64,000 bases of DNA from Adiantum capillus-veneris (GCA_014529385.2 CM043942.1:110914141-110978140); one strand, 5' to 3'. Counted from the first letter of the stretch, positions 22,801 to 35,524 are shown. Numbers and translations are program-made. Notes: generated by a model not told the origin, from the letters alone.

Positions 22801-23603
22801 CCCAAGCACTAGTTTCTTGCGGGAGCTGAAGGGATTTCAACATTTCTCATGTCCTAGATTCATTTAAATGCTCCTTGAATGTCTTGTGGGTTTGAGGCCT
22901 TCTTTCCAATGATTCTATGAACAGAGCTTGGGACCCTTCTTTTCCAAGGCTTCTATCAAAAGAGCTTTAAAAATTTCATAGCTGTCTACATTGCCTGAGC
23001 ACATTGGAGATTGCAATGATCCTACATTTTAAGGATTTCCATGATCACCTTCACTAAACGGGGACCCTACTAGATTCCCATATTTGTCAAAAACTTGAGT
23101 TTGAAGAAAGAAGATTTTGCAATCGGAGTCAAGAGGCTTTGCACCTCCTCACATCCATCTTTCCTACTTTGTGAGGGAAAGAAAGTAGGCAATGTGACCT
23201 GGAAGTTCCTCTAGAATGAGTCTCAAGTCATGATGAGAGGCGGTTGAGATAGTCATGATGTACATCTACTCCATCACTTCCAAGATTTCAAGGAATGTGA
23301 TCTCCATAAGGGAAGCTGATACTACACACCCAGAGAGCTACTTAGGGAGTGCCACTCAGGCCTCTCAAGTGGTAGCCCACTGAAATCTTACAAGATTTTA
23401 GCTTCAAAACAATCAGTGAAGGGATCACGGCCGGTGAGTCTTTTATCCTTGTTCCATTTAGCTCCAATATTTTGTGGAGATAGTATGTAGGTAGCTTTTT
23501 ATTTCTACCCCCAATACATGCTAAAGAGTTTAAGGGTGCTCTCCTTTTGTGAACATATGTAGCATATTACAAGGAGTTGACATGGGTAGAGAGTCTGACA
23601 ATT
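22801..23603. other. Unassigned sequence
   Basis: No gene, repeat or domain recognised. Confidence 0.3.
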
Positions 23604-24134
23604 ACTACAGCTTGCTCGCTGTTCTTGGAGGTTGGCTAGATGTGCGTAGTTTCAAAGGGTAAAAATGTGCATTGCCCTGTAGAAGGTACATTAAATTAGC
23701 CCAATATATGTTAAGCTCTAAAATTTGAAGAACAAGGGTGCCCGTCGACAATTAATCAATCCTTGCCCTCTTTGACTTTTGGGTTGCATCATTGATGGCT
23801 TTTGATGGCTTCTCTTTGTTTCTCTTACAAGACGGTGTTGAGGAGGGGAGGCAAGGCGTGCAATCAAGGAAGATTGGGAAACACTACCACACTTGCTCGC
23901 TATTCTTGGAGGTTGGCTAGATGAGCTTGGTTTTAAAGGGTGAAAATGTGAGTTTCCCTATAGAAGGTACAATAAATTAGCCCATAATATGTAAATCACT
24001 AAAATTTGAAGAACTAGGGTGCCCGACAACAATTAAGTTTGGGCTGCATCATTGCTGGCTTCCCATTGTTTCTCTAACAAGAAGGTGTTCAAGAGGGGAG
24101 GGGAGGTGTGCAATCAAGGAAAATTGGGAGACTT
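23604..24134. repeat. Two-copy tandem duplication, period about 280 bp
   Basis: Copy 1 begins near 23,604 (CAGCTTGCTCGCTGTTCTTGG) and copy 2 near 23,884 (ACACTTGCTCGCTATTCTTGG). Both run through GAAGGTAC, GGGTGCCCG and GTGCAATCAAGGAA, with substitutions and small indels. A short open stretch follows (24,139-24,336) without recognised similarity. Confidence 0.75.
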
Positions 24135-24448
24135 TACCATGTCTAAGACATGGGAGGGGACCCTGCTCTTTGAAAATCCCACATGTATGTGCTATTTGTA
24201 TATTGAGGTAAAGGAAAAGGTAATGGGTGGTGACACTTGGGTTAAGTTCCAACAAGATGGAAGCGTAATTACAGGAAGGGGTGCGCTTGCTACAAGTTAT
24301 GAGCTCATTGGTTGGGGAAAGATGTTGGAGCTATAAATAAGAGTTGAGAGTCTCAATGTCCATGTTGCAAGGTCTACATGTGTGTTCATGCAAATGTCCC
24401 TATATGTCCACAATCCACCGTTGAAGGCCGTGCCGTTGTAGTGGCGTC

Positions 24449-24657
24449 AAGCAATGCTAAAAAAAAAACCTAGGTTTAGTGTAACCCCACCTAAAAATTT
24501 TGAGATCTACCTCTAAATTTTATAGTTGAAGGTGAGAAAACCTCCAAAATTTGAAAAAAAATAGTGTAAATTGGTGTAAAAACCTTCAGATTTAGTCAGT
24601 TTATCTCTATTGTTTCTAACATGTAGGTTTGACAAGTTTTTGGAAAAAAGTTTTTTT
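24449..24657 (+). repeat. Dispersed ~200-bp repeat, copy 1
   Basis: It contains CCTAGGTTTAGTGTAACCCC, CCTCCAAAATTTGA and AACCTTCAGATTTAGTCAG, and reappears inverted at 29,688-29,885. It lies between near-identical flanks AGTGGCGTCAAGCAATG and AGTGGTGTCAAGTTATG, which look like a ~17-bp target-site duplication. That suggests a short retroposon rather than one arm of a long TIR. Confidence 0.55.
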
Positions 24658-24811
24658 CGAGCAGTGGTGTCAAGTTATGCGTGAAGATTCCCAAGTAGAT
24701 GTAGAGCACCTATACCTAGCATTTCAACAAAGAAGTTGATGTCACCTTCACATTGACGACCTCCAATCTATACAAGAGCTCCTTGTTTTATATGGTGGCA
24801 AGGGAAACACT

Positions 24812-25028
24812 AGCAATTTTTTTTTCCCCCCCATGAAAAGCTTTGGGAATTTAATAGATAAGAAACAAGGTTACAAAATTATGGGGGAGGTTACAAAACC
24901 ATTGAGGTACCCGAAGGGTGATACTACTCGATCGAAACACTTTGATCAAAATTACATAGGCTTCGAGGAAGTTCTTAGCTCACTGCCCAATGGAAATAAA
25001 TGGTGACTAATTGTAGTAAACCAAAACA
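24812..25028 (-). mobile_element. Poly(A) retroposon (SINE or 5'-truncated LINE) with TSD
   Basis: Inserted in reverse: the plus strand starts with a T-run and C-run (tail complement), and the minus strand ends TTCATGGGGGG plus A-run. Direct repeats of AACACTAGCA flank it (24,806-24,815 and about 25,025-25,034). The 3' body (TTTTGTAACCTTGTTTC, TAAATTCCCAAAGC) resembles ends of plant LINEs. A B-box-like GTTTCGATCGAG is the only hint of a pol III promoter. Confidence 0.6.
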
Positions 25029-25167
25029 CTAGCATTTTGTGGTGGTGTATTACAAAAGCATTCTAATGACGGTTTAAGTTTTGCATGTTTTCTTGTAGTC
25101 CCTACCGCTAAAGGTTGTGCCGTTGTACTGGTGTCAAATTATGGGTGAAGATTCCCAAGTAAATGTT

Positions 25168-25665
25168 AGGGACAATTACCAAAATACCCCTCTAATTTGT
25201 GGAAATTCCGAAAATACCCCTCAAATTTCAAAAATTCCCAAAATACCCTTTTATCTATTTTGGTAGATTATTCAAGCTTATCGGTTTTTTATTCTTTTTT
25301 GACAATCAAGATCCGTTTTTGAGTGCTTAGCATGGAATATGTCACAAATTACCTCGCAAAAATGGGCAATTATATCTAAAAATAATGAAGCAATTCATCT
25401 CCAAAGCCTACATAACCTACTCAAATTCTAGTTTTAGTATCTTATATTGATAGAGAATCGGTCTTCTTATGATAGGTACAAATTTTTTTATCTTTGGAAA
25501 AATTTAATCTCACAACCGGGGGTATTTTGGGAATTTTGGAAAATTCGAGGGGCATTTTGGGAAATTATGACAAAATATCGGGGGTATTTTGGAAATTTTT
25601 GAAATTTGAGGGGTATTTTGGGAATTTCCACAAATTAGAGGGGTATTTTGGTAATTTTCCTTAAA
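25168..25665. mobile_element. TIR MITE, about 500 bp, with 8-9-bp TSD
   Basis: Terminal inverted repeats of about 75 bp begin (A)GGGACAATTACCAAAATACC and are built from repeated GGGGTATTTTGG-type modules at both ends. TAAATGTTA flanks both sides (25,161-25,169 and 25,663-25,671). TSD length and terminal sequence fit a Mutator-like or hAT-like non-autonomous element. It has no coding capacity. Confidence 0.8.
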
Positions 25666-25860
25666 TGTTATACCTAGCATTTCAGCAAAGAAGTGGATGT
25701 CACCTTCACATTGACGACCTCCAATCTGTGCAAGAGCTCCTTGTTTTATATGGTGGCAAGGGCAACACCAGGTGGTGTACTGCAAAAGCATTCTACAATG
25801 ATGGTTTACGTTTTGCATGTTTTCTTGTAGTAAAGCTGCCAAACGTGTACACATGACCAA

Positions 25861-26299
25861 CACAAGAAAGAGTTGTAAATAGTGGAAGTAACTATCTTAA
25901 TTCCTTCACTTAGCTATGTGTGGAATGTACGTGCTGAAGGTTTCTTGCTTTCATTGAAATGGAAGCACAGCTCCTATTCAATTTTCTACAACTTGGCAAC
26001 AAAATGGTACCCATAGAGTACTATCACCAACATAGTGGTAGAAAATTTCTTTGCAAGGTACACATGTTAGGTGCCTTGCAAAAGAGGGACTGATGTGACC
26101 GGCGTGACTTCTCTAGTCTCACACACATGCACAAGAGGGACTGTTTTGTAACTATTGACCGAACAATACCCTTTGCTGCAGCTTTTTGTAATTACACTCT
26201 TTCTTTCTCGCCCTTTATGGTAAAACAAAAAGAGGGTGGGGGGTAAATTGTAATATATGTGCTTTGCAACTACATCTCTTTGAGGTATAGTTGTCAAAA
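25861..26299. other. Unassigned sequence
   Basis: No gene or repeat recognised apart from the microsatellite that follows. Confidence 0.3.
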
Positions 26300-26327
26300 C
26301 ATACACACACACACACACACACACACC
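26300..26327 (+). repeat. (CA)n microsatellite
   Basis: Uninterrupted CA dinucleotides. Confidence 0.9.
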
Positions 26328-26429
26328 AATCCGCCCCTGCCCGCATGATGGGATTTTGTGTTTTAAAAAAATGCTATCATCATCCCTTGCAACGTGTCTT
26401 GTCCTCGTCGATGCCACCAACTTGCTCAA

Positions 26430-26471
26430 CCCTATTGGTGGGTGAACAATCCAATACTTGGCAAATTCTGT

Positions 26472-26505
<34 letters not shown>

Positions 26506-26667
26506 AAAAAACGCTTGGTTGCCACAAGCCAGTTATCCCTATGGTAACTTTTTTGATACCTCTAGCTTCAGATTTTGAAAGACTCAAGGATTGATAGGCC
26601 ATGCTTTCATAGTTTGTACTCGTACTGAAAATCAAAATCAAATGAGCTTTTACCCTTTTGTTCCACA
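26430..26667 (-). pseudogene. 26S (25S) rRNA fragment, degenerate
   Basis: The plus strand carries landmarks complementary to cytoplasmic large-subunit rRNA: CCTATTGGTGGGTGAACAAT, CACAATGATAGGAAGAGCCG, CACAAGCCAGTTATCCCT, TAACTTTT, GATAGGCCA(C/T)GCTTTCA and GAGCTTTTACCCTTTTGTTC. About 15 bases are missing after GGATAAAAA compared with the usual plant sequence, and many C-to-T/G-to-A type changes are present. About 240 bp from the peptidyl-transferase side of the rRNA gene have been inserted here, with no flanking rDNA. Confidence 0.85.
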
Positions 26668-27749
26668 AGGGTCCCAAAATTGACCCTACATATTTGCTAG
26701 ACTTTAAGGCAATGCATTTCTTTCACCTTTGCTACCCTTGTTTGAGACATGATTGAATCTAGGCTAAGAGAACTCTCCCATATACTCTCCAATATGGAGA
26801 CAATAGTACGTGAGGAAGTGCCTCCCACGGTTTCAACGAGCTAGCAACAAATGTGTGAAGTATGGAAGATCTCATTCCAGCTTGCCTTGAGCCAGATATT
26901 ATTAGAGTTTGTCATCTCTCTAGATTTGCCTAGTCGGTCTTGTGTCTCCAAGGGACATGTGGCCGTTTTGTGGATGTGCTTGGCTGGAGTGAGGTAGTTT
27001 TCTCATGCTGATAGTTTTTTCTAAGTCATGTACAGTTCTGGTTTTGGCTCTATCTATGGCCATATATGCTCTGTTGGCTGGGAATACTTTTCCCCAACCT
27101 TACAAATTCTCCCCTGGTCTAAGGGCACTTGGTGCCCCAGTTTCTCTTTTTCCCCCCATTTAGCCCATATTTTTTCGTGCCATGGGGCTGAATATGTGGG
27201 TCGGACAACATCTAATGGGGTATGGGGAGTATAAAAGGAAAGGGGTGGGGGGGGTTGATCTTGAGTGCGTATTATCTAGCTAGACAGGGCACCCCATAGT
27301 GGGCAACCCCAGAGGTGTGCAAACCCGAACATTTTTGCAAAACAACACATACATGCATTCTTTGGGCATCCCATCACACCAACAGGTTGATATTATGGGT
27401 TGGCTATCTCATTCAGAGACATGTTCTTTTAGATGTAGACCTAGAAGAGCAGAGGATTCCCTTTCCTCTAAAGTGAAACTATTCAGTGGCAACCTTGATT
27501 CATGCATCGCTCTCTCCACATTCATCTTGTTGCTAGGAGGAGATACACTTTGTCCTAATCCCACTTCAATGTGTGGAAGTTGCCTATCTTGAGGCCCAAG
27601 TCGGAGGTCTTGTGTGTAGAAGCAAATGACGGTAGCAGTAGCATTTATGTGTACTAAGGGTCTTTACGTCAAGGGCATGTCACATCTATGGCGGACCACC
27701 CTTGGTGACTTGTGTATGCAGCTTTGTATTAGCATGGACAACCTTTTTC

Positions 27750-27750
<1 letters not shown>
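26668..27750. other. Unassigned sequence
   Basis: No conserved gene seen. A TATAAAAGG-like box at about 27,231 precedes a G-run, with no supporting ORF. Confidence 0.3.

Positions 27751-27751
<1 letters not shown>

Positions 27752-27812
<61 letters not shown>
27752..27812 (+). repeat. Compound (CT)n(CA)n microsatellite
   Basis: About 39 bases of CT followed directly by about 23 bases of CA. Confidence 0.95.
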
Positions 27813-27813
<1 letters not shown>

Positions 27814-28098
27814 TGTATTATCTCTTTCTACCTCAATGATTTCGCCTTTCCACATTTTCCTTATACATGTATGTGGCATCACATGTGTTCTATAATGTCA
27901 TAGGATCCAAATGGATTCAAGTCAAATGGGAGTTCAAGTATCCAATGAATCATAGGCTAGGTAGTGTCTTCCATACGTCTTTCGTTGCCTATTCTAATAG
28001 ATATACCATGCTTATCGTGTGTTTGGGGGATGGTTGAACAACAAAACTAGCGCATCAAATTTTGAATGGTTCTTGCAACTCTCATTAGATTTATCTTT

Positions 28099-28148
28099 GA
28101 GGGCCCTCCATAGGTGTGTGCCTCAAGCGGGCCTATGGAGGAGCCCTC
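28099..28148. repeat. Short GC-rich hairpin
   Basis: GAGGGCCCTCCATAGG and CCTATGGAGGAGCCCTC pair across a loop of about 18 bases, with one bulge. Confidence 0.7.
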
Positions 28149-28384
28149 TACGGTAAAAGTCCCTGTTTAGAGGTGACAAATTTGGGTAATAAATTGCACA
28201 CAACCTGCTCGACAGTTTTGAGCTTGAAGATGCGCAAACGAAAGCTTAGTGCAGCAGGTGTCCACAACAAAATTTCTAGCTCGATCGACATTCGCATGAG
28301 AAGATGCGCGACGATTTTTGTTTTTGCGTGTAACAAAACAGGGTACGATTGAGAAGACTATCAGGGGGTTAAATAGAGACGTTG

Positions 28385-28452
28385 CGGCCAACGAGGCTTG
28401 AACCCAACATCCAACGGTCACGATCGTCTCCCTGCTGCTCTAACCATCCAAG
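28385..28452 (-). mobile_element. tRNA-like SINE head
   Basis: The minus strand reads GGATGGTTAGAGCAGC (A box) and, about 43 bases further, TTGGGTTCAAGCCTC (B box). The acceptor stem does not pair, so a working tRNA gene is unlikely. The downstream SINE body is not delimited. Confidence 0.5.
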
Positions 28453-28774
28453 GAAACGGATGAGCGTGTCCTAGAACTCGCACAAACATATCTAAATAAT
28501 ATGGAGTCGATCGAACTTGAAGAGGGACCCGTCTTTTATTTGGGACCTTTACCCTAGGAGTACTTCGCCATTGGTGGAAGGTCCTCTCAAGGAGAAAGCC
28601 CATCCCATAGATTAGCCAGAGTAGCAATCGCACGTAAGATCTCCATGAGGTGACAACAATAGGGCAAATGTTGGCAAGTTTTACCCTGTAGCAAACCATC
28701 AACAATACCTGTTAGAGATGCTTCTTTTGGTTGGTTAGCCTCATCACTATCTCACACGGCCATGGGCACGAATG

Positions 28775-28827
28775 GATCAATGGCCCACGCTTGTTTCTCG
28801 GAGCGCGATCATCGTGGGCCATCGATC
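28775..28827. repeat. Inverted repeat, 15-bp arms
   Basis: GATCAATGGCCCACG and CGTGGGCCATCGATC pair with one mismatch across 23 bases. Confidence 0.7.
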
Positions 28828-28941
28828 TTGTGCGGCGTCTCAAATTTACCAATTTTCTCAAGTTTATTAAATTGATCCGAATTTACACAATGGCAGGTTT
28901 ATCATAGAAGAAACCCTTCTCCCTATGCTTTCAACAAGCAT

Positions 28942-29010
28942 GCGCAGGTGAAGTGGTTAAGGTGATAGGTTTGCAAAGGTGACGTCTTGAGTTCGAATCC
29001 GAGGGAGGAG
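28942..29010 (+). mobile_element. tRNA-like SINE head
   Basis: The A-box-like GTGAAGTGGTTAAGG (28,949) and B-box GAGTTCGAATCC (28,989) have pol III promoter spacing, and the GAGGGAGGAGG after the B box is typical of plant SINE heads. No anticodon arm or acceptor stem supports a true tRNA. Confidence 0.6.
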
Positions 29011-29687
29011 GGGTGGCGGGGCGGCCCGAATTTATAAGTTTTGCTACACCTGAGTTTAACTATTTTCCCGAATTTACACAAATCGCATCGGACCGCTCAT
29101 ATCACACTTGATCCCCGAAATGGGTGTGGCCATTGATACATTCCTGCCCATGCGTTTGTGAGTTAGGGCACGTTCGCATGCTGGAGTAGCACCCCCGCTG
29201 GCTAAAATATGCTCCCACTCCAGCTCTGAATGCTGCCTACTCACTGGATGACATTCGCACAGTGAATGATGCAGTCCACATGGAGGCCCTAAACTGCTTG
29301 TAGCCAGTGCGGACGTCAGAAATTAATGCAATTAAGTGAATGTACCTAGCTGTGCGCGTTTACCAATGCAAGGTCCCCCACACTTTATTCACCGCCGTCA
29401 ATTAACGAGGCCATGTAATTCCAACTTTTCCATTTTCGGCAGAGTGAAGCAAGAGCAATCCTCGCTCAATGCAACCTAGAAACTTCGCTTCGTGCGAATG
29501 CATCAAAACATTGCAAGGCTGGAGTGAGGGCAGGGGTAGCACCCTGGCGTGCGAATCTACTCTGAGTGAGGAGGGTTGGGGGGTGATTAAAGCATCCTCT
29601 GGCAAAACTAGTACACATACGATCAAATTGAATAGTGAGGCAAAGTATGATGAGGTCATTTCTTGCAATTTCAACGTGAGTGGAGAC
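29011..29687. other. Unassigned sequence
   Basis: No gene recognised. Motifs resembling GCATGCTGGAGTAGCACCC recur in inexact form at 29,176 and 29,517. Confidence 0.3.
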
Positions 29688-29885
29688 TCGAGAGCAATGC
29701 TCGAAGAAAACATTTTGCCAAAAACTTGCATGCTAGACACAATAGAGATAACTGACTAAATCTGAAGGTTTTTACGCCAATTTACAGTAATTTTTTTCAA
29801 ATTTTGGAGGTTTTCTCACCTCAACTACAAAATTTAGAGGTAGATTGTAGGTGGGGTTACACTAAACCTAGGGTTTTAGACTGAG
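29688..29885 (-). repeat. Dispersed ~200-bp repeat, copy 2 (inverted)
   Basis: The reverse complement matches 24,449-24,657 along almost its whole length (GACTAAATCTGAAGG, TTTGGAGGTTTTCTC, GGGGTTACACTAAACCTAGG). It starts TGCTCGAAG and ends near TTTTAGACTGAGGC. Confidence 0.75.
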
Positions 29886-30156
29886 GCTCGGAGTCGAGAG
29901 TCGAAGGGGAGCACTCTAAGACGAAGTAGTGTCCTATTAAAGGTGTAGGCTAGTACATGGAAGACCTGGCCTCAATACGTCCAAGCAATTCAGGCATATG
30001 TGAAATTTTGGTCGCGTCGTTGTGAGTCTTGTGACATAGGAAGTGACTCTCTCCCTCTCAACGTGTGTGGTAGCCTCCATGGCCGCGTGACTCCTCAAGC
30101 ACGCAGACGCAATGCTATATGTATACGCTCAAGGTAAAAGCGATGTCGGGTGGGGG

Positions 30157-30240
30157 GAGAGAGAGAGAGAGAGAGAGAACAGCTGATCATCTCTTAAAGA
30201 CATTTTAGGTTATTTGTGCGAGAGAGAGAGAGAGAGAGAG
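30157..30240 (+). repeat. Two (GA)n tracts
   Basis: (GA)n at 30,157-30,178 and 30,220-30,240. GA tracts like these are common in plant 5' leaders and lie just upstream of the ATG at 30,267. Confidence 0.85.
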
Positions 30241-30266
30241 GCACCAAGGACCCATTTGTTCCCCCC

Positions 30267-31325
30267 ATGAAGCTGCCGAGCCTACAGAATGTCGTAGTGG
30301 GTAGACCGAAGCTCCCCACCAGAGTTTCTGTTGCAGCCGCTGTGCAGATAGAAGACAGGCTACGCCTGCGAAAGGCAGCGGCCTGGCAGTGGTTCATGCA
30401 TGGCGCTGGGGCAGAAATCCAAGCTCCTTCAGATACATTTGCAAGGAGGCCATCAGCTACTCAAAGTCGAAGGCAGGCCTCCCGGTTCTCAAATGAGGCA
30501 GCCAGCACAGCAGCAGACGTATCGGGAGCATCCTACCGCCCCTTAGATCGCACTCATGACCTCGCCAAATCTCACAGAAATTTTCAGGGACATGTGAAGG
30601 ACGAAGAATTTAGTCATTCCCTTAGAACAGAGAAGTTGAAACCTTCCAATGAAGACCAGGAAGAAGAACAATGCTTTCATTCATTTAGAACATTGAGGGA
30701 ACATTTTTTTGAAAAAGAGGAAGCATTTAGTCATGAGAAGATGGAGCCACCCAATTGCAAGCAGAAGAGACGGCTTCATTTTCTTGGCTTTCAAAAGCTC
30801 CTTCGTAAGTTGACGATGTCCGGGAGAAATAGAAGAAATTCAAATTTGCCGGCCCCAGCCGCAGCCGTTTTGCCCGATGAAGAGGAAATACAGCATCACT
30901 ACCACCACTATATTCACCACCACCACCACCACTACTACCATGGAGGAACAGCTGGCTCATTGGAAAAGGTTGAGGTCGTCACGGAGTCTCGCCATGGCTA
31001 CATTGAGCATCAGCGAAGGCGCCGCCATTCTGAGAGTGGCTTATTGTGTCATCAGCCCGAGTTGAAGCTGCACTATCAGGAACATACATTAGAAGCAGAA
31101 GATGAAGAAGGAGATGAATACTCCAAAGTCAAGGGCGATAGCCATGCCTTAAGGAGGCACGTTCACAACTTCTCAAAGGAGGACCCCATCCAGGCAGTCA
31201 TCGGCGAAGTAGATACTGTTTTCGGGCATCCATTACACAGGGACCCTTCACTAGCATCTGCAAGAAGACGCAATTCGGAGAGTTTTACAACTGTGCCCAA
31301 TGTGATAAAATCAAGAAAAATGTAA
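30267..31325 (+). CDS. Candidate host ORF, 352 aa, function unknown
   Basis: The longest non-transposon frame in the central region. I chose ATG at 30,267 (MKLPSLQNVVVGRPK) because the frame upstream only translates the GA repeat. The N-terminal 60 residues are basic and hydrophobic (RLRLRKAAAWQWFMHGAG). The middle is Glu/Lys-rich with a basic patch (LRKLTMSGRNRRNS), then a His/Tyr run (HHYHHYIHHHHHHYYH), an Arg-rich stretch (EHQRRRRHSES), and a C-terminal part ending VIKSRKM. No domain was recognised. GC content and codon appearance are higher than in the surrounding decayed repeats, and a GA-rich leader precedes it. The C-terminus may be wrong: another frame overlaps it and continues to 31,537. 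Alternatives are a spurious GC-rich ORF or a gene fragment. Confidence 0.35.
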   Translation: MKLPSLQNVVVGRPKLPTRVSVAAAVQIEDRLRLRKAAAWQWFMHGAGAEIQAPSDTFARRPSATQSRRQASRFSNEAASTAADVSGASYRPLDRTHDLAKSHRNFQGHVKDEEFSHSLRTEKLKPSNEDQEEEQCFHSFRTLREHFFEKEEAFSHEKMEPPNCKQKRRLHFLGFQKLLRKLTMSGRNRRNSNLPAPAAAVLPDEEEIQHHYHHYIHHHHHHYYHGGTAGSLEKVEVVTESRHGYIEHQRRRRHSESGLLCHQPELKLHYQEHTLEAEDEEGDEYSKVKGDSHALRRHVHNFSKEDPIQAVIGEVDTVFGHPLHRDPSLASARRRNSESFTTVPNVIKSRKM

Positions 31326-31537
31326 ACCAGGATATACATAGCTTCCTTGGGAGGGTTCTAGTGACAGAAGGCATTTTGCAAAAGGACTTACACAAGGTCA
31401 GGCCAGCTCTTAAATCCAGAATGGTAGATTTTATTGAATGTGCATTAGGGGTAATGGTACCAATGGGGCAGCAATCTACTGAACATGGAGATCTCCCTCC
31501 GCAAATTGCGCCTCCTCCCACCAGCAGAGTTTCATAA
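31142..31537 (+). pseudogene. Alternative 3' frame of the candidate host ORF
   Basis: Open for 131 codons in a different frame from the ORF above. It reads ICKKTQFGEFYNCAQCDKIK, then NVNQDIHSFLGRVLV and KDLHKVRPALKSRM, ending SRVS-stop. Its composition looks like genuine protein, with a CxxC pair. It could be the true C-terminus after an unseen intron or a single-base frameshift. It is not supported by any recognised domain. Confidence 0.25.
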
Positions 31538-31840
31538 GCTTTGCCCCAACCTTAACACACTTCCCTCATTCTTGGTCAGGCATAATAGATCTTTGGAGCC
31601 CCACATCTCGTGCCGTTTGCCATTTGGTCTCTACCCTGTTGCCAACACCTCTCCCTCTTTCTACATCAAGAGGAAAAAGAAAAGAGCAAATCATATAGCT
31701 GGCTTTGACATCATTGTTAGCAAAAAGTTAGATCACTTCCACCAACAACAAATTTATTCAACAACAACTTCATCCAATGTTTGGAAATGTGTTCCTCAAG
31801 CCATCTGGTGCATCGGAGCAACAGCCCGCTTATAGAGAGT
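31538..31840. other. Unassigned sequence
   Basis: No recognised feature before the retroelement scraps that follow. Confidence 0.3.
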
Positions 31841-31844
31841 GACA

Positions 31845-31912
31845 TCAACCACAAGTTCTTGGCTATATTTGTGGATAGTTTTACTATCTACTCAACAGAG
31901 GAAATGCACATA
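31845..31912 (+). pseudogene. gypsy RT scrap (active-site region)
   Basis: Encodes HKFLAIFVDSFTIYSTEEMH, matching the FxDD region of the gypsy RT at 44,917-44,985 (HKFLAIFVDNF), with the second Asp changed. It is flanked on both sides by copies of a copia segment (CATCTGGTGCATC...GAGAGTGACATCAA at 31,801 and 31,933). Confidence 0.6.
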
Positions 31913-31933
31913 AGCATCAAACAAAAAGCATGT

Positions 31934-32130
31934 CATCTGGTGCATCAGAGCAACAGCTTGTTGATATAAGAGAGTGACATCAATGTAATTTTTGGCATCA
32001 TTAAGCCTATGCAAGGAGTAGCAATAGGTTTGCAATCTTCAAGGCCAAATCTATGCAACAATGTCTCAATATACTTTGTCTGACACAATGCAATCCCTCC
32101 GTCAACATGCTTCTACAATATTTTCACCAA
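31934..32130 (-). pseudogene. copia RT scrap
   Basis: The minus strand encodes GGIALCQTKYIETLLHRFGL, then EDCKPIATP and LMSLSYINK. This is the C-terminal copia RT segment, related to LEECKPIATP of the copia at 62,575. The adjoining piece also recurs at 31,801-31,846, so this fragment was partly duplicated around the gypsy scrap. Confidence 0.65.
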
Positions 32131-32428
32131 AAAACCAAAAAAGAAAAAAGTGCATCATGTCTCAACATTTACCCTCTTAAGCCCTATTCATGTAGCCCCG
32201 AGGAAGGCCTATCCCTTTTATTTTATTAAGTCATCAAATCAAAGTAGTTATGAAAATTTAGATACACATATAAAAATTATGATGTGAGAGTCTCAATCTA
32301 CATTATGTTCTTCACGATTGTAAGCATTCATAGGAAACTCAATCCAACATCTTTAACACAAGAAGATTTAGAAATTTTCTCATGTAGGAAAACAGAGTCT
32401 TTTTCAGTGTTTTTCATACAATGAATAG

Positions 32429-32581
32429 CATCATGAGCTTCTGCTCGAGAGGCACCGCATACCTAACTAGGTACGATTGGGGGCAGGGAACCACCGGCCC
32501 CCCCACTGGACCGGCGGTCCCCTGCCCCCAATCGTACCTAGCTAGATATGCGGTGCCTCCCTCACATAAGCTCATGATGTT
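32429..32581. repeat. GC-rich foldback element, about 153 bp
   Basis: Arms of about 70 bp (GCATCATGAGCTT..., GGCACCGCAT, GTACGATTGGGGGCAGG and their complements) are separated by about 12 bases. The inner 50 bp pair almost perfectly. The structure is like a small foldback MITE. No TSD was identified. Confidence 0.85.

Positions 32582-35524
<2,943 letters not shown>

Larger units (their letters stand above)
24412..25860. repeat. Tandem duplication with three nested insertions
   Basis: Two copies of a locus of roughly 290-330 bp can be traced by shared landmarks: GTGCCGTTGTA at about 24,429 and 25,120; GTGAAGATTCCCAAGTA at 24,680 and 25,146; ACCTAGCATTTCA at 24,713 and 25,672; GACGACCTCCAATCT; and TTTTGCATGTTTTCTTGTAG. 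Copy 1 holds a ~200-bp repeat and a poly(A) retroposon, and copy 2 holds a TIR MITE. The underlying sequence reads as a plausible peptide in copy 2 (QRSGCHLHIDDLQSVQELLV) but is not recognised. Confidence 0.7.

Noticed and set aside
28385-29010. Functional tRNA genes at the A/B-box pairs
   Set aside because: Acceptor stems and anticodon arms do not pair. Only the pol III promoter boxes are tRNA-like.
31485-31835. 116-codon plus-strand ORF as a gene
   Set aside because: It overlaps the end of the alternative frame of the candidate gene, has no domain and low-complexity ends.
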